From: an uncultured Corynebacterium sp.
Lineage (GTDB): Bacteria; Actinomycetota; Actinomycetes; Mycobacteriales; Mycobacteriaceae
Assembly: GCF_946998835.1 (NCBI RefSeq)
Contig: NZ_CAMQAZ010000021.1
Coordinates: 1 to 45,997, forward strand
Length of the DNA stretch: 45,997 bases
Direction: 5' to 3'
The position numbers and the translations under genes are program-made. The notes beneath the pieces are model-generated. The model was not told where the DNA came from. It ran no database searches and saw only the letters and a list, made by a program, of their open reading frames with translations. Each line of letters opens with the position of its first letter. Positions within the stretch are counted from its first letter, which is position 1. Positions 8,486 through 17,300 of the stretch are shown here, in pieces.

Positions 8486-9439
8486 ATGCCCGACAATCCC
8501 CAAAGTTCTAAGTCAGCAGTTCAACCTTCCCGTCGCTCCAAGCTGGCGCTGTCGCCGTCGCGAGCTAATGACTACCGCCAATGTCCGCTGAAGTACCGGT
8601 TCCGTGCGATCGACAAGATTCCGGAGCCGTCGACAGTCGCGCAGGTCAAGGGCACGTTGGTGCATGCTGTACTTGAACAGATGCATGCCTGGCCACGGGA
8701 AGAACGCACATACCCGGCAGCGGTGAAACGCCTGAAGCCGACCTGGGAGAACATGCGTGCTGAGGACGAAGAACTGATTGAGCTGGTTCCGGAGGACGAC
8801 TATTACGACTTCCTGGTCGAATGCCGCGGATTGCTCAAGGGCTACTTCATGATGGAAAACCCTATGGGCTTCGACGCTGCCGAGATGGAAAAGTTTGTCC
8901 AGCTGGTTATTGACCCGGATGCCGATCAGACCGTGCCGTTGTCGGTACCGCTGCGTGGATTCATCGACCGTGTCGATATCGCTCCGACTGGAGAGGTCCG
9001 GATTGTGGACTACAAGACGGGCAAGAAACCCTCGCCTCGCTTCCAAGATGAAGCACTATTCCAAATGCGTTTTTATGCACTGGTGTGGTGGCGGCTCACC
9101 GGTCGTATCCCGGAACAGCTGCGGTTGATGTACCTGAAAGTTGCCGATGACCTGGTGCTCAGCCCCACCGCGGCCGAGCTGGAAGCCTTCCAGGCGGAGA
9201 TTGCTGACTTGTGGTCGGCGATTGTGCGCGACGGTGAAAACGGTGACTTTGTGCCGAAGAAGTCCAAACTCTGCGGCTGGTGTTCTTTCCAGGAGCTGTG
9301 CCCTGCTTACGGCGGGGTCACGCCAGAGTACCCGGGCTGGCCGGGCGCTGTTGGTGATAGCCGCGATGGTGGTTCTGTTGATAATCGTGGTGCCAGCGGG
9401 ACTCCGCCTGCCGACGGAACCGCTGCCAGCGCAAGTTAG
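8486..9439 (+). CDS. RecB-family PD-(D/E)XK exonuclease with Fe-S cysteines
   Basis: This is a stand-alone nuclease of the RecB/AddB C-terminal family (317 residues). The nuclease core contains His60 (KGTLVHAVLE), Asp161 (GFIDRVD), Asp175 and Lys177 (IVDYKTGK), the metal-binding and catalytic positions. Four cysteines are arranged as in the iron-sulfur staple of AddB and Cas4: Cys33 near the N-terminus and Cys263, Cys266 and Cys272 near the C-terminus. The ATG at 8486 begins MPDNPQSSK; the open frame extends further upstream but runs back over trmI. It is transcribed divergently from trmI, the same arrangement as Rv2118c/Rv2119. No helicase subunit is adjacent, so its DNA-repair role is inferred from family only. 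Confidence 0.85.
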   Translation: MPDNPQSSKSAVQPSRRSKLALSPSRANDYRQCPLKYRFRAIDKIPEPSTVAQVKGTLVHAVLEQMHAWPREERTYPAAVKRLKPTWENMRAEDEELIELVPEDDYYDFLVECRGLLKGYFMMENPMGFDAAEMEKFVQLVIDPDADQTVPLSVPLRGFIDRVDIAPTGEVRIVDYKTGKKPSPRFQDEALFQMRFYALVWWRLTGRIPEQLRLMYLKVADDLVLSPTAAELEAFQAEIADLWSAIVRDGENGDFVPKKSKLCGWCSFQELCPAYGGVTPEYPGWPGAVGDSRDGGSVDNRGASGTPPADGTAASAS

Positions 9440-9502
9440 TGACCTAGTTTATGACAGATGAATGCAATTTACTTGCAAATTTTTGCCATAAACCTAGTCA
9501 GT

Positions 9503-9709
9503 TTCTGCGTGGCCCCCTTGTTCTGCGTGGCCCCCTTGCGCAGCGGGTCACGTGGCTGCGGTCAGTCCCACGTAGACTGCCAGCCCCACGTAGACTGCCA
9601 GCCCTCTGCCGACGGCAAAAGGTTACGCCGTGGCAAGTCCCTTCGTGGCGCAACCGACTACCACCTAAAGCAACCGGCTACCGCCTAAGCCAACCGGCAA
9701 CCGCATTAA
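9503..9709. repeat. Cluster of three short tandem repeats in a convergent gap
   Basis: Three unrelated direct repeats lie within about 210 bp between the nuclease gene and aspA. First, TTCTGCGTGGCCCCCTTG is perfectly duplicated at 9503-9520 and 9521-9538. Second, a 17-base unit (CCCACGTAGACTGCCAG) occurs at 9567-9583 and 9585-9601, an 18-bp period. Third, a 20-bp imperfect unit beginning CAACCG runs three times at about 9650-9709 and overlaps the last codons of aspA. A 5-bp stem (CTGCG at 9523-9527 with CGCAG at 9539-9543) loops out a run of five C. The function is unknown; replication slippage or a terminator-like role are both possible. Confidence 0.85.
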
Positions 9710-11154
9710 GACAGGTCGTCGAGACGAGACTCCCCTGCCACGTACCGCTTCCCTCGGTACTCCGGGTGCATGAGGTTCTCGGTGCTCAGGACGTGGTCGA
9801 GCTCCTTCTCGTCCATCAGCCCGCGTTCGAGGACAATGTCGCGGACGGAGCGGCCGGTGCGTGCAGCTTCCTTGCCGACCATATCACCCTCGTGGTGGCC
9901 GATAACCGGGTTCAGGTATGTCACGATACCGATGGAGTTTTCCACGTAGCTACGGCAGACCTCAGGGTTAGCCGTAATCTCAGTAATGCACTTTTCGCGC
10001 AAGGTATCGGTAGCGCTGCGCAGGAGCTCAATCGACTCGAAGAGACATGCGCCGATAACTGGCTCCATCACATTGAGCTGCAGCTGGCCGGCCTCGGCGG
10101 CCCAGGTCAGAGTCACGTCGTTGCCGAAGACCTTGAAGCAGGCCTGGTTCGCGACTTCCGGAATCACCGGGTTGACCTTCGCAGGCATAATAGACGAACC
10201 GGCAGCACGCTCCGGCAGGTTGATCTCATTCAGACCAGCACGCGGACCTGATGCCAGGAGGCGCAGGTCATTGCACATCTTGGAAATCTTCATGGCCGCG
10301 CGCTTCAAGCAGGCGTGCACGCTGACGTAAGCGCCCGTATCGCTGGTTGCCTCAATCAAGTCCTTCGCAGAGGTCACATTGAACCCACTTACTTCGCGCA
10401 GCGCCTGGGTCACAGCCTCGCGGTAGCCCCCTGGTGCATTCACGCCGGTACCAATGGCGGTAGCTCCCAGGTTGATTTGCAGCAGGCGTGCCGACGCAGT
10501 TGCAATGGACTCCTGCTCTTCCTCCAGGTTGTGGGCAAATGCGTGGAAAACCTGTCCCAGGGTCATGGGAACGGCATCCTGTAGCTGTGTGCGGCCCATC
10601 GTGATGATGTCGTTAAATTCATCACCCTTGGCGTGCAGAGCCTCAACCAGGGAGTCGAAATGCTTCTGCAAGCTTAAGAGCGACATGTGGATGGCCAGCC
10701 GGAAACCAGTTGGGTACGCGTCGTTGGTCGACTGACACTGGTTGACATCATCGTTGGGGTGAATGACGTCGTAGCGGCCCTTTTCCAAACCAAGCAACTC
10801 CAGTGCGAGGTTCGCGATGACCTCGTTGGTGTTCATGTTGAGGCTGGTGCCGGCGCCGCCCTGGAAGACATCGATTGGGAACTGATCCATGCAGCGTCCC
10901 TTTTCCAGGATTTCATCACATGCGGCGACAATAATTTCTGCAACATCGCTGGGCAGCGTATGAACGCGCTGGTTGGCAATGGCCGTGGCCTTCTTCACCA
11001 TCACCATGCCGCGAATGAATTCGGGCACATCGTTGATGGTCTTGCCTGAGATTTGGTAGTTATCGATTGCGCGCAGGGTGTGGATGCCGTAGTAGGCCTC
11101 TGCAGGAACTTCCATTGAGCCAAGCAGGTCGACCTCGGTACGCGTTGCGGACAT
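9706..11154 (-). CDS. aspA: Aspartate ammonia-lyase (aspartase)
   Basis: Aspartase reversibly deaminates L-aspartate to fumarate and ammonia, linking amino-acid catabolism to the TCA cycle. The protein (482 residues) belongs to the fumarase/aspartase superfamily. It has the signature GSSIMPAKVNPV at about residues 319-330, which holds the catalytic serine loop, and conserved QGGAGTSLNMNTNEVIAN and TNDAYPTG blocks. I chose ATG 11154 (MSATRTEVD) because AAGGG lies 11 bases upstream; the ATG 42 bases earlier has no ribosome-binding site. The gene order hisE-hisG-aspA resembles corynebacterial genomes, but the 256-bp gap to hisG suggests a separate promoter. Confidence 0.94.
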   Translation of the reverse strand: MSATRTEVDLLGSMEVPAEAYYGIHTLRAIDNYQISGKTINDVPEFIRGMVMVKKATAIANQRVHTLPSDVAEIIVAACDEILEKGRCMDQFPIDVFQGGAGTSLNMNTNEVIANLALELLGLEKGRYDVIHPNDDVNQCQSTNDAYPTGFRLAIHMSLLSLQKHFDSLVEALHAKGDEFNDIITMGRTQLQDAVPMTLGQVFHAFAHNLEEEQESIATASARLLQINLGATAIGTGVNAPGGYREAVTQALREVSGFNVTSAKDLIEATSDTGAYVSVHACLKRAAMKISKMCNDLRLLASGPRAGLNEINLPERAAGSSIMPAKVNPVIPEVANQACFKVFGNDVTLTWAAEAGQLQLNVMEPVIGACLFESIELLRSATDTLREKCITEITANPEVCRSYVENSIGIVTYLNPVIGHHEGDMVGKEAARTGRSVRDIVLERGLMDEKELDHVLSTENLMHPEYRGKRYVAGESRLDDLS

Positions 11155-11210
11155 GTGGACGTAATCCCTTCTAGTAGGCGCGGTCTCATGAGCCATAGTT
11201 GGCAGCTGGG

Positions 11211-11238
11211 TGGTTACCTCACGCTGGTTACCTCACGC
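11211..11238. repeat. Perfect 14-bp tandem duplication upstream of aspA
   Basis: The unit TGGTTACCTCACGC occurs twice head to tail (11211-11224 and 11225-11238), about 57 bp upstream of the chosen aspA start. It lies where the promoter or 5' leader of aspA would be. Read on the aspA strand each copy is GCGTGAGGTAACCA. It could be a duplicated regulator half-site or a simple slippage product. Confidence 0.8.
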
Positions 11239-11349
11239 TATTACACAGCCAAAACTACAGCGCCGGCGTAGTTGCCGCTTTTCCAGGCACAAAAATGCCT
11301 ACGCCAGTACGGCTAACGCCGTGCGCACTCCTAGTGTCAACCCTACTAC

Positions 11350-11363
11350 CTACGTCGACGTAG
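11350..11363. promoter_or_regulatory. Perfect 14-bp palindrome between hisG and aspA
   Basis: CTACGTCGACGTAG reads the same on both strands. It sits 48 bp past the hisG stop and about 195 bp upstream of aspA. It has no T-tract, so it is not a standard terminator. It may be a dimeric-regulator site for aspA or chance; nothing in the sequence decides. Confidence 0.35.
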
Positions 11364-11410
11364 ACAAGCGAGGAAACGCCCTGGTCAGTTGCCCACTGGA
11401 TTTGCGCAAT

Positions 11411-12256
11411 CTAGATTCGTGCAATACGGATATTGGAGGCCAAGATAGCCTCGGCACCAATCTTCGCCAGTGCATCCATAAGCGGGTTGGCCTCCGCCTT
11501 CGGGACCAGCGCGCGAACTGCTACCCAATCCTCGTTAGCCAGCGGAGACACAGTCGGACCCGACAAGCCCGGGGTCAGCTTGGAGGCCTCTTCCAGCGAA
11601 GACGCGCGGATGTTGTAATCAATCATCAAGTACGTCTTGGCATGCAGGATGCCGGTCATGCGACGCAGGAACACCTGCTGTTCCTCGGTGACCTCAACGC
11701 CTTGACGGCCAACTACGACAGCCTCAGAGCTGACCAGAACTTCGCCGAAGGGCTTCAGTCCCTGCTTTCGCAGAGTGCGGCCCGTGGAGACAACATCGGC
11801 GATGACATCGGCAACACCGAGGCGGATGGAAATCTCCACCGCGCCATCAAGGCGAATAACGGTGGCGTTGATGCCGCGCGCCTTCATGTCCTCGCGAACC
11901 AGGTTCGGGTACGAGGTGGCAATCCGCTTGCCCTCCAGGGCCTCTACAGTCCACTCCTCATCGGCCGGAGCGGCGTAGCGGAAGGTGGAAGCGCCGAAGC
12001 CCAGCTTCAGAACTTCATCGACCGGAGCCAACGAGTCAGCAGCCAAGTCGCGGCCGGTGATGCCCAAATCCAGATGGCCATTGCCAACGTAGATGGGGAT
12101 GTCCTTCGGGCGAAGGAAGAAAAACTCAATGTCGTTGGCTTCGTCATGGATGGTCAGGCTCTTGGAGTCGCCTCGGCCTGGGTAGCCAGCTTCCTTCAGG
12201 ATTTCGACTGCCGCCTCGGACAGCGATCCCTTGTTGGGCACGGCAATACGCAGCAT
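11411..12256 (-). CDS. hisG: ATP phosphoribosyltransferase HisG (long form)
   Basis: HisG catalyses the first step of histidine synthesis, joining ATP and PRPP to give phosphoribosyl-ATP. At 281 residues it is the long, histidine-inhibited form: two periplasmic-binding-like catalytic lobes (MLRIAVPNKGSLSE at the N-terminus; DLGITGRDL and GVADVIADVVSTGRTLRKQGL for PRPP binding) and a C-terminal ACT-like regulatory domain from about residue 205. It starts 14 bp after hisE on the same strand, so hisE-hisG form an operon as in other corynebacteria and mycobacteria. Confidence 0.96.
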   Translation of the reverse strand: MLRIAVPNKGSLSEAAVEILKEAGYPGRGDSKSLTIHDEANDIEFFFLRPKDIPIYVGNGHLDLGITGRDLAADSLAPVDEVLKLGFGASTFRYAAPADEEWTVEALEGKRIATSYPNLVREDMKARGINATVIRLDGAVEISIRLGVADVIADVVSTGRTLRKQGLKPFGEVLVSSEAVVVGRQGVEVTEEQQVFLRRMTGILHAKTYLMIDYNIRASSLEEASKLTPGLSGPTVSPLANEDWVAVRALVPKAEANPLMDALAKIGAEAILASNIRIARI

Positions 12257-12270
12257 GGTGTTGATTTCTC

Positions 12271-12534
12271 CTACAGGTACTTGTAAACATCCTCGGGGCT
12301 CAGCCCGCGACCGACCATGACCACCTGCAGCCAGTACAACAGCTGCGAAATCTCCTCTGCGAGGGCTTCGTCAGATTCGTGCTCAGCTGCAAGCCAGACC
12401 TCACCGGCCTCTTCGACAATTTTCTTGCCCTGGAAATGCACACCAGCGTCCAGTGCCTTGACTGTGCCCGATCCCTCGGGGCGCGACTGTGCTTTTTCCT
12501 TCAGCTCTGCAAACAGGTCATCAAAGTTCTTCAC
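12271..12534 (-). CDS. hisE: Phosphoribosyl-ATP pyrophosphatase HisE
   Basis: HisE hydrolyses phosphoribosyl-ATP to phosphoribosyl-AMP, the second step of histidine synthesis. The 87-residue protein is the stand-alone MazG-like four-helix form, with the metal-binding pattern KKIVEEAGEVWLAAEHES in the middle. The rest of the histidine pathway is not in this window; only hisE and hisG are paired here, which is typical for actinobacteria. Confidence 0.96.
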   Translation of the reverse strand: MKNFDDLFAELKEKAQSRPEGSGTVKALDAGVHFQGKKIVEEAGEVWLAAEHESDEALAEEISQLLYWLQVVMVGRGLSPEDVYKYL

Positions 12535-12556
12535 TCGGTCTATTGTTCCATGTCGT

Positions 12557-13240
12557 CTACTCGCCCGCGAAAGCAGCCCGCAATAAGCCCAAATTTGAGG
12601 TATCCAAATTGCCCGAAATGAAGCGTGCCGGGGGTGCCAACGCCTCCACGTCAGCCTGTGGAACGCTCACATCCGGCATTGGGTTCCACATCACGGCGCA
12701 TCCTGCAGCGAGTGCAGAGCGCACCCCCGTTGAGGAATCTTCGATGGCCAGGCACTCCTCCGGTGCAAATCCAGCCAACTCCGCACCACGCAAATATGGG
12801 TCCGGCGCTGGCTTCCCCTTGGCGACCTCATCGCTGCACACCGTGGCCGCGAAGTGCTGCTCCCCCATGACATCAATGCATGGCTGTGCCACGTGCCGAC
12901 GAGTGTTGGTCACTAACACCACCGGGATGTCAGCAGCCTGCGCCTCGCCCAAAATCTCCGGCACGCCCGGGCGCCACTCGACTCCGTGCTCTAGAACCAG
13001 TTCTGTAAAGCGGTTTTCGACAAACTGGGATCCCGAGGAAAACAGCTCGTCGTCAAGCGTGCGTCCCGCATGGTCGGCGCAGATCGACAGCGTGTCCCAG
13101 AGTGTGTTGCCCACACATTGCATGCGCAACTCCGGGGTCAGTCGACGGCCTACGAATTCCGAGAGGTCGTACGTGGCAATCTCCCACAGGGGTTCGGTGT
13201 TGATGAGGCTGCCGTCCATGTCCCACAAAATTGCTTTCAC
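12557..13240 (-). CDS. HAD-superfamily phosphatase (beta-phosphoglucomutase-like)
   Basis: This is a 227-residue haloacid-dehalogenase-type hydrolase. All four motifs are visible: the nucleophile and acid/base aspartates in WDMDGSL (Asp7, Asp9), the motif II threonine in VVLVTNTRR, the lysine in AKGKPAPDPYL, and the acidic motif IV in CLAIEDSSTGVRSA. The cap is of the small helical type inserted after motif I. Ser11 replaces the common Thr after DMDG. It lies 22 bp upstream of hisE on the same strand and may be co-transcribed, but a role in histidine synthesis is only a guess. The substrate cannot be told from sequence. Confidence 0.85.
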   Translation of the reverse strand: MKAILWDMDGSLINTEPLWEIATYDLSEFVGRRLTPELRMQCVGNTLWDTLSICADHAGRTLDDELFSSGSQFVENRFTELVLEHGVEWRPGVPEILGEAQAADIPVVLVTNTRRHVAQPCIDVMGEQHFAATVCSDEVAKGKPAPDPYLRGAELAGFAPEECLAIEDSSTGVRSALAAGCAVMWNPMPDVSVPQADVEALAPPARFISGNLDTSNLGLLRAAFAGE

Positions 13241-13394
13241 ACCATGCGACTATGCCAGGCGAGGAGGTATTTAGCGATTTTTCCAGCAGCAGCGCGGAGG
13301 CAAAGGTTAGAGTTTTAGGGAGAAAAGTATCGGGAGGTGCTGTGTGCAGTGCTCCATGAACGTCTCACTCGTGAAAGAAAGGCATCGACTCGCT

Positions 13395-14300
13395 ATGACA
13401 ACCACCGAAGATTCGCTTGCACAGGCCATTGACAATCCCGCGGCGTACTTTATTCCGCTGGGGACAATCACCGACGGCAAACTCGGCTACGAACGCTTCA
13501 TGCCCACCAGCTTCACCTACGGTGCGTGGGGGCCATTCCAGCACGGTGCGCCACCATCGGCGCTGCTAACGCGCATGTTGGAACGCCGCCGCTTGGAAAG
13601 CGAGGGGATGCGCATCACCCGCATCGCCGTGGATTTGCTGTCGGCCGTGCCGTACACGGAGCTGCGTGCGCGCTCATGGGTGTCGCGCCCGGGGCGGCAG
13701 ATCGCCAAGGTCGAGGCCGAATTGCTTGCCGACGTCAAGGGGGCCTGGCGGCCAGTTGCCTCTGCATCCGCATGGATGATGGCCACTGCGGATACGCGGG
13801 ATATTGAGCGTGCGTTCGACAAGCAGGTGCCCGGGCCTGAGGAATGCAGCGCCGAGCATATTCCGCTTACCGACGACTGGAGTGGCGGCTACATCGAATC
13901 GATTGAAGCCCGCGCTACCGCGTCGGAAGATTCGGCGGGGACGAAAATTCACTGGGTTCGCGCACCGCACCCAATCGTGCTCGGTGAGGAGCCGACTGCG
14001 GTGGAACGAGTCATGCAGGTTGCCGATACCGCCAATGGTGTCGGGGCCACCTTGAGCCCGCATCAGTGGGCGTTCATGAACACCGACCTAGTGGTTCACC
14101 TGCACCGACTCCCCCAGCTCGACGTGTCGGCGGCAGCGGATTCGTCGGGGGCGTCGGGGCAAGACGGCGGCTGGGTAGGAATCACCGCCCGCGGTTCCAT
14201 TGGTCCGGATGGAATCGGTATGACCGCCGGCGAGCTCTACGATGCCCACGGCCCCATTGGCCGCAGCATGCAGACCTTGCTGGTGCGACCGCAGGGATAG
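13395..14300 (+). CDS. Acyl-CoA thioesterase-like double-hotdog protein
   Basis: This 301-residue protein resembles the TesB-like thioesterases with two fused hotdog domains. Features seen are an FxxGAWGPFQHGAPPSALL segment in the first hotdog and MNTDLVVHLHRLPQ and WVGITARGSIGPDGIGMTAGELYDAHGPIGRSMQTLLVRP in the second; the last block is typical of this family. ATG 13395 (MTTTEDSL) is chosen because AAAGAAAGG lies about 12 bases upstream. It is convergent with metH, seven bases from its stop. The likely reaction is hydrolysis of an acyl-CoA; the chain length is unknown. Confidence 0.75.
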   Translation: MTTTEDSLAQAIDNPAAYFIPLGTITDGKLGYERFMPTSFTYGAWGPFQHGAPPSALLTRMLERRRLESEGMRITRIAVDLLSAVPYTELRARSWVSRPGRQIAKVEAELLADVKGAWRPVASASAWMMATADTRDIERAFDKQVPGPEECSAEHIPLTDDWSGGYIESIEARATASEDSAGTKIHWVRAPHPIVLGEEPTAVERVMQVADTANGVGATLSPHQWAFMNTDLVVHLHRLPQLDVSAAADSSGASGQDGGWVGITARGSIGPDGIGMTAGELYDAHGPIGRSMQTLLVRPQG

Positions 14301-14307
14301 CGCGAAG

Positions 14308-17300
14308 CTACACGTTAAAGTACTTCGCTTCCGGATGGTAGAGCACGAACGCATCGGTGGACTGCTCTGGGTGCAGCTGGAGCTCCTCGGAGAGTTCCAC
14401 GCCGATGCGCTCCGGCTGCAGCAGGTCAATCATGCCCTGACGGAAGGTTAGATCCGGGCAGGAACCATAGCCGAAGGAGTAACGAGCACCGCGGTACTTC
14501 AGGTCAAAGAAGTCCTGGGTATCGTCGGAGTCTTCCGCGCCAACACTTGTGCCGTCGGAGAACGCGAGCTCGGAGCGAATGCGCTGGTGCCAGTACTCGG
14601 CCAGTGCCTCGGTGAGCTGCACGCCGATACCGTGAACCTCCAGGTAGTCGCGGTATTCGTTCTTGGCGTAAATGTCGTTGGCGAAGTCGGCAATGGGCTG
14701 TCCCATGGTCACCAGCTGGAACGGCATGACATCGGTCTGCCCCTTGGCGATGGCATCCTCACGCGAGCGAATGAAGTCAGCAATGCACAGGAAGCGACCG
14801 CGCTGCTGGCGGGGGAAGGTCCACGAGACCACAGGCTCCGCCGTGGGGTCAGGCTGCTCCCCTTCCGCTGGTAGCGGCAGCACGTGGACAGTATCTCCCT
14901 CGGAAACTGCCGGGAAGTAGCCGTAGACTACAGCTGCATGCTGGAGAATGTTCTCCGCCCGCAGCCGCTGCAGCCATGCGCGGAAGCGTGGACGACCATC
15001 GGACTCAACCAGTTCTTCGTAGCTCGGGCCTTCATCGCCGCGGGTGCCGCGCAGGCCCCACTGCCCCATGAACAGGGCGCGTTCATCGAGGGTGGTCAGG
15101 TAGTCATCGAGAGGCAGGCCCTTGACAATGCGGGTCCCCCAGAACGGTGGTGTTGCAACAGGGACGTCAGCGGCGACGTCGGAACGCTCCGGCACCTCGG
15201 GAGCCTCGGCGGCAGCCTTCGCTGCGCGCTCGGCGGCGATGCGCTTGGAGCGCTCACGGCGAGCGCGGCGGGCTTCCTTCTTTTCGCGGGCGGCGATGGC
15301 CTCAGGCGAATTCTCATCCGGGCCAAGCCCCTTCTTCGCTGCCATCAGCTCGTCCATGATGCGCAGTCCCTCGAAGGCGTCCCTGCCGTAGTAGACATCA
15401 CCGTGGTAGAGCTCGGAGAGGTCATCTTCGACATAGCTGCGCGTCAGTGCGGCACCGCCGAGCAGGACCGGGAAGCGCGCGGCATCGCCGGCGGAGTTGA
15501 TCTCCAGCAGGTTGTCCTTCATCACCACGGTGGACTTCACAAGCAGGCCTGACATACCGATGGCATCGACGTCCAGCTCCTTGGCGGCGGACAAAATCGT
15601 GGCGATTGGCTGCTTAATGCCCAGGTTATGGACCGTGTAGCCGTTGTTGGAGAGAATAATCTCCACCAGGTTCTTACCGATGTCGTGGACATCGCCCTTC
15701 ACCGTGGCCAGCACAATCGAGCCCTTGGAGCCCGTAGCGTCCTCGGCGTCCATGAAGCCCTCGAGGTAGCCAACCGCGGCCTTCATCGTCTCGGCCGATT
15801 GCAGCACGAACGGCAGCTGCATCTGACCGGAGCCAAAGAGGTCACCGACGGTCTGCATACCGCGCAGCAAATCCTCGTTGACAATCGCCAGCGGCTCCTT
15901 TTCCTTCATTCCTTCGTCGAGGTCGGCTTCGATGCCGGTGCGCTCGCCGTCGATGATGCGCTGTGCAAGGCGGTCGAACAGTGGCATGGCGGCGAGCTTT
16001 TCAGCCCGGGCATCCTTCGCGTCAGCCGCAGAGACGCCTTCGAAGAGCTCCATGAAGACCTGCAGCGGGTCGTACGCTCCGTCGGGGTGGTCCGCTTCAC
16101 GACGGCGGTCGTAGACCATATCGAGAGCGACTTCGCGCTGCTTGTCATCGATCTTGTTCATCGGCAAGATCTTGGAACTGTGAGCAATGGCGGAGTCCAG
16201 GCCGGCCTCGATGCACTCGTTGAGGAACACCGAGTTGAGTACTTGGCGGGCTGCCGGGTTAAGACCGAAGGAGATGTTGGACAGGCCGAGCGTGGTGTGC
16301 ACATCCGGGTGGCGGCGCTTGAGCTCGCGGATGGCTTCGATGGTCTCGATGCCATCACGGCGAGTTTCCTCCTGACCCGTGGAAATCGGGAAGGTCAGAC
16401 AGTCGACAATAATGTCCTGTTCGCGCAGTCCCCAGGTGCCGGTGATATCGGCAATGAGACGCTCGGCAATCTCAACTTTCTTGTCCTTCGTACGTGCCTG
16501 GCCCTCTTCATCAATGGCCAGAGCGACCACGGCAGCGCCGTGCTCGACGACCTGGCGCATAATGCGCTGGTAGCGCGAGTCTGGGCCGTCGCCGTCTTCG
16601 AAGTTCACCGAGTTGACCGCACAGCGGCCACCGAGGTGCTCCAGGCCGGTCTTCAGCACTTCTGGCTCCGTGGAGTCCAGCATGACCGGCAAAGTCACCG
16701 AAGTGGCGATCTGTGATGCCAGAGTTGCCATGTCTTCGCGGCCATCGCGGCCGACGTAGTCCACACACAGGTCAATCATGTGTGCGCCATCGGTGACCTG
16801 GCTGCGGGCGGTGTTGAGACACTTCTCCCAGTCACCGGCCAGCATGGCCTCGCGGAAAGCCTTGGAACCGTTGGCGTTGGTGCGCTCACCAATCATGGTG
16901 ATGCCGGTCGTCTGCGTCAGCGGAGTCGCCGAGTACAGCGAGGCGACTTCATCGATCGGCTTCGCATCCGGGGCCGTCGATGGGCGTGCTGCCTGAACAG
17001 CCGGGCCCTGCTCGGCGTAGTCACCGGCGCCGACAATAGCGTCGCGAACAGCTGTAACATGCTCCGGCGTGGTACCACAGCAGCCGCCCACCATCGCAAG
17101 GCCGTACTCCTCTACGAAGCCACGCAGTGCCGCGGCCAGCTCTGGGGCAGTCAGGGGGTAGGTCGCACCGTTCTTACCCAGCACTGGCAGACCCGCATTC
17201 GGCATCACGGATACTGGGATGGAGGCGAAGTTGGACAGGTAGCGCAGGTGTTCGCTCATCTCGTCCGGGCCCGTTGCACAGTTCAGGCCAATCATGTCGA

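Noticed and set aside
9503..9543. 6C-type small RNA suggested by two C-rich repeats
   Set aside because: The loops carry five C rather than six, only one stem can form, and the surrounding sequence does not match the known two-hairpin layout.
9503..9709. CRISPR array
   Set aside because: The repeats are directly tandem with no regular unique spacers, and no cas gene is in the window.
11210..12286. 358-codon open frame opposite hisG
   Set aside because: It is a shadow of the conserved hisG gene and its composition is that of an antisense frame.
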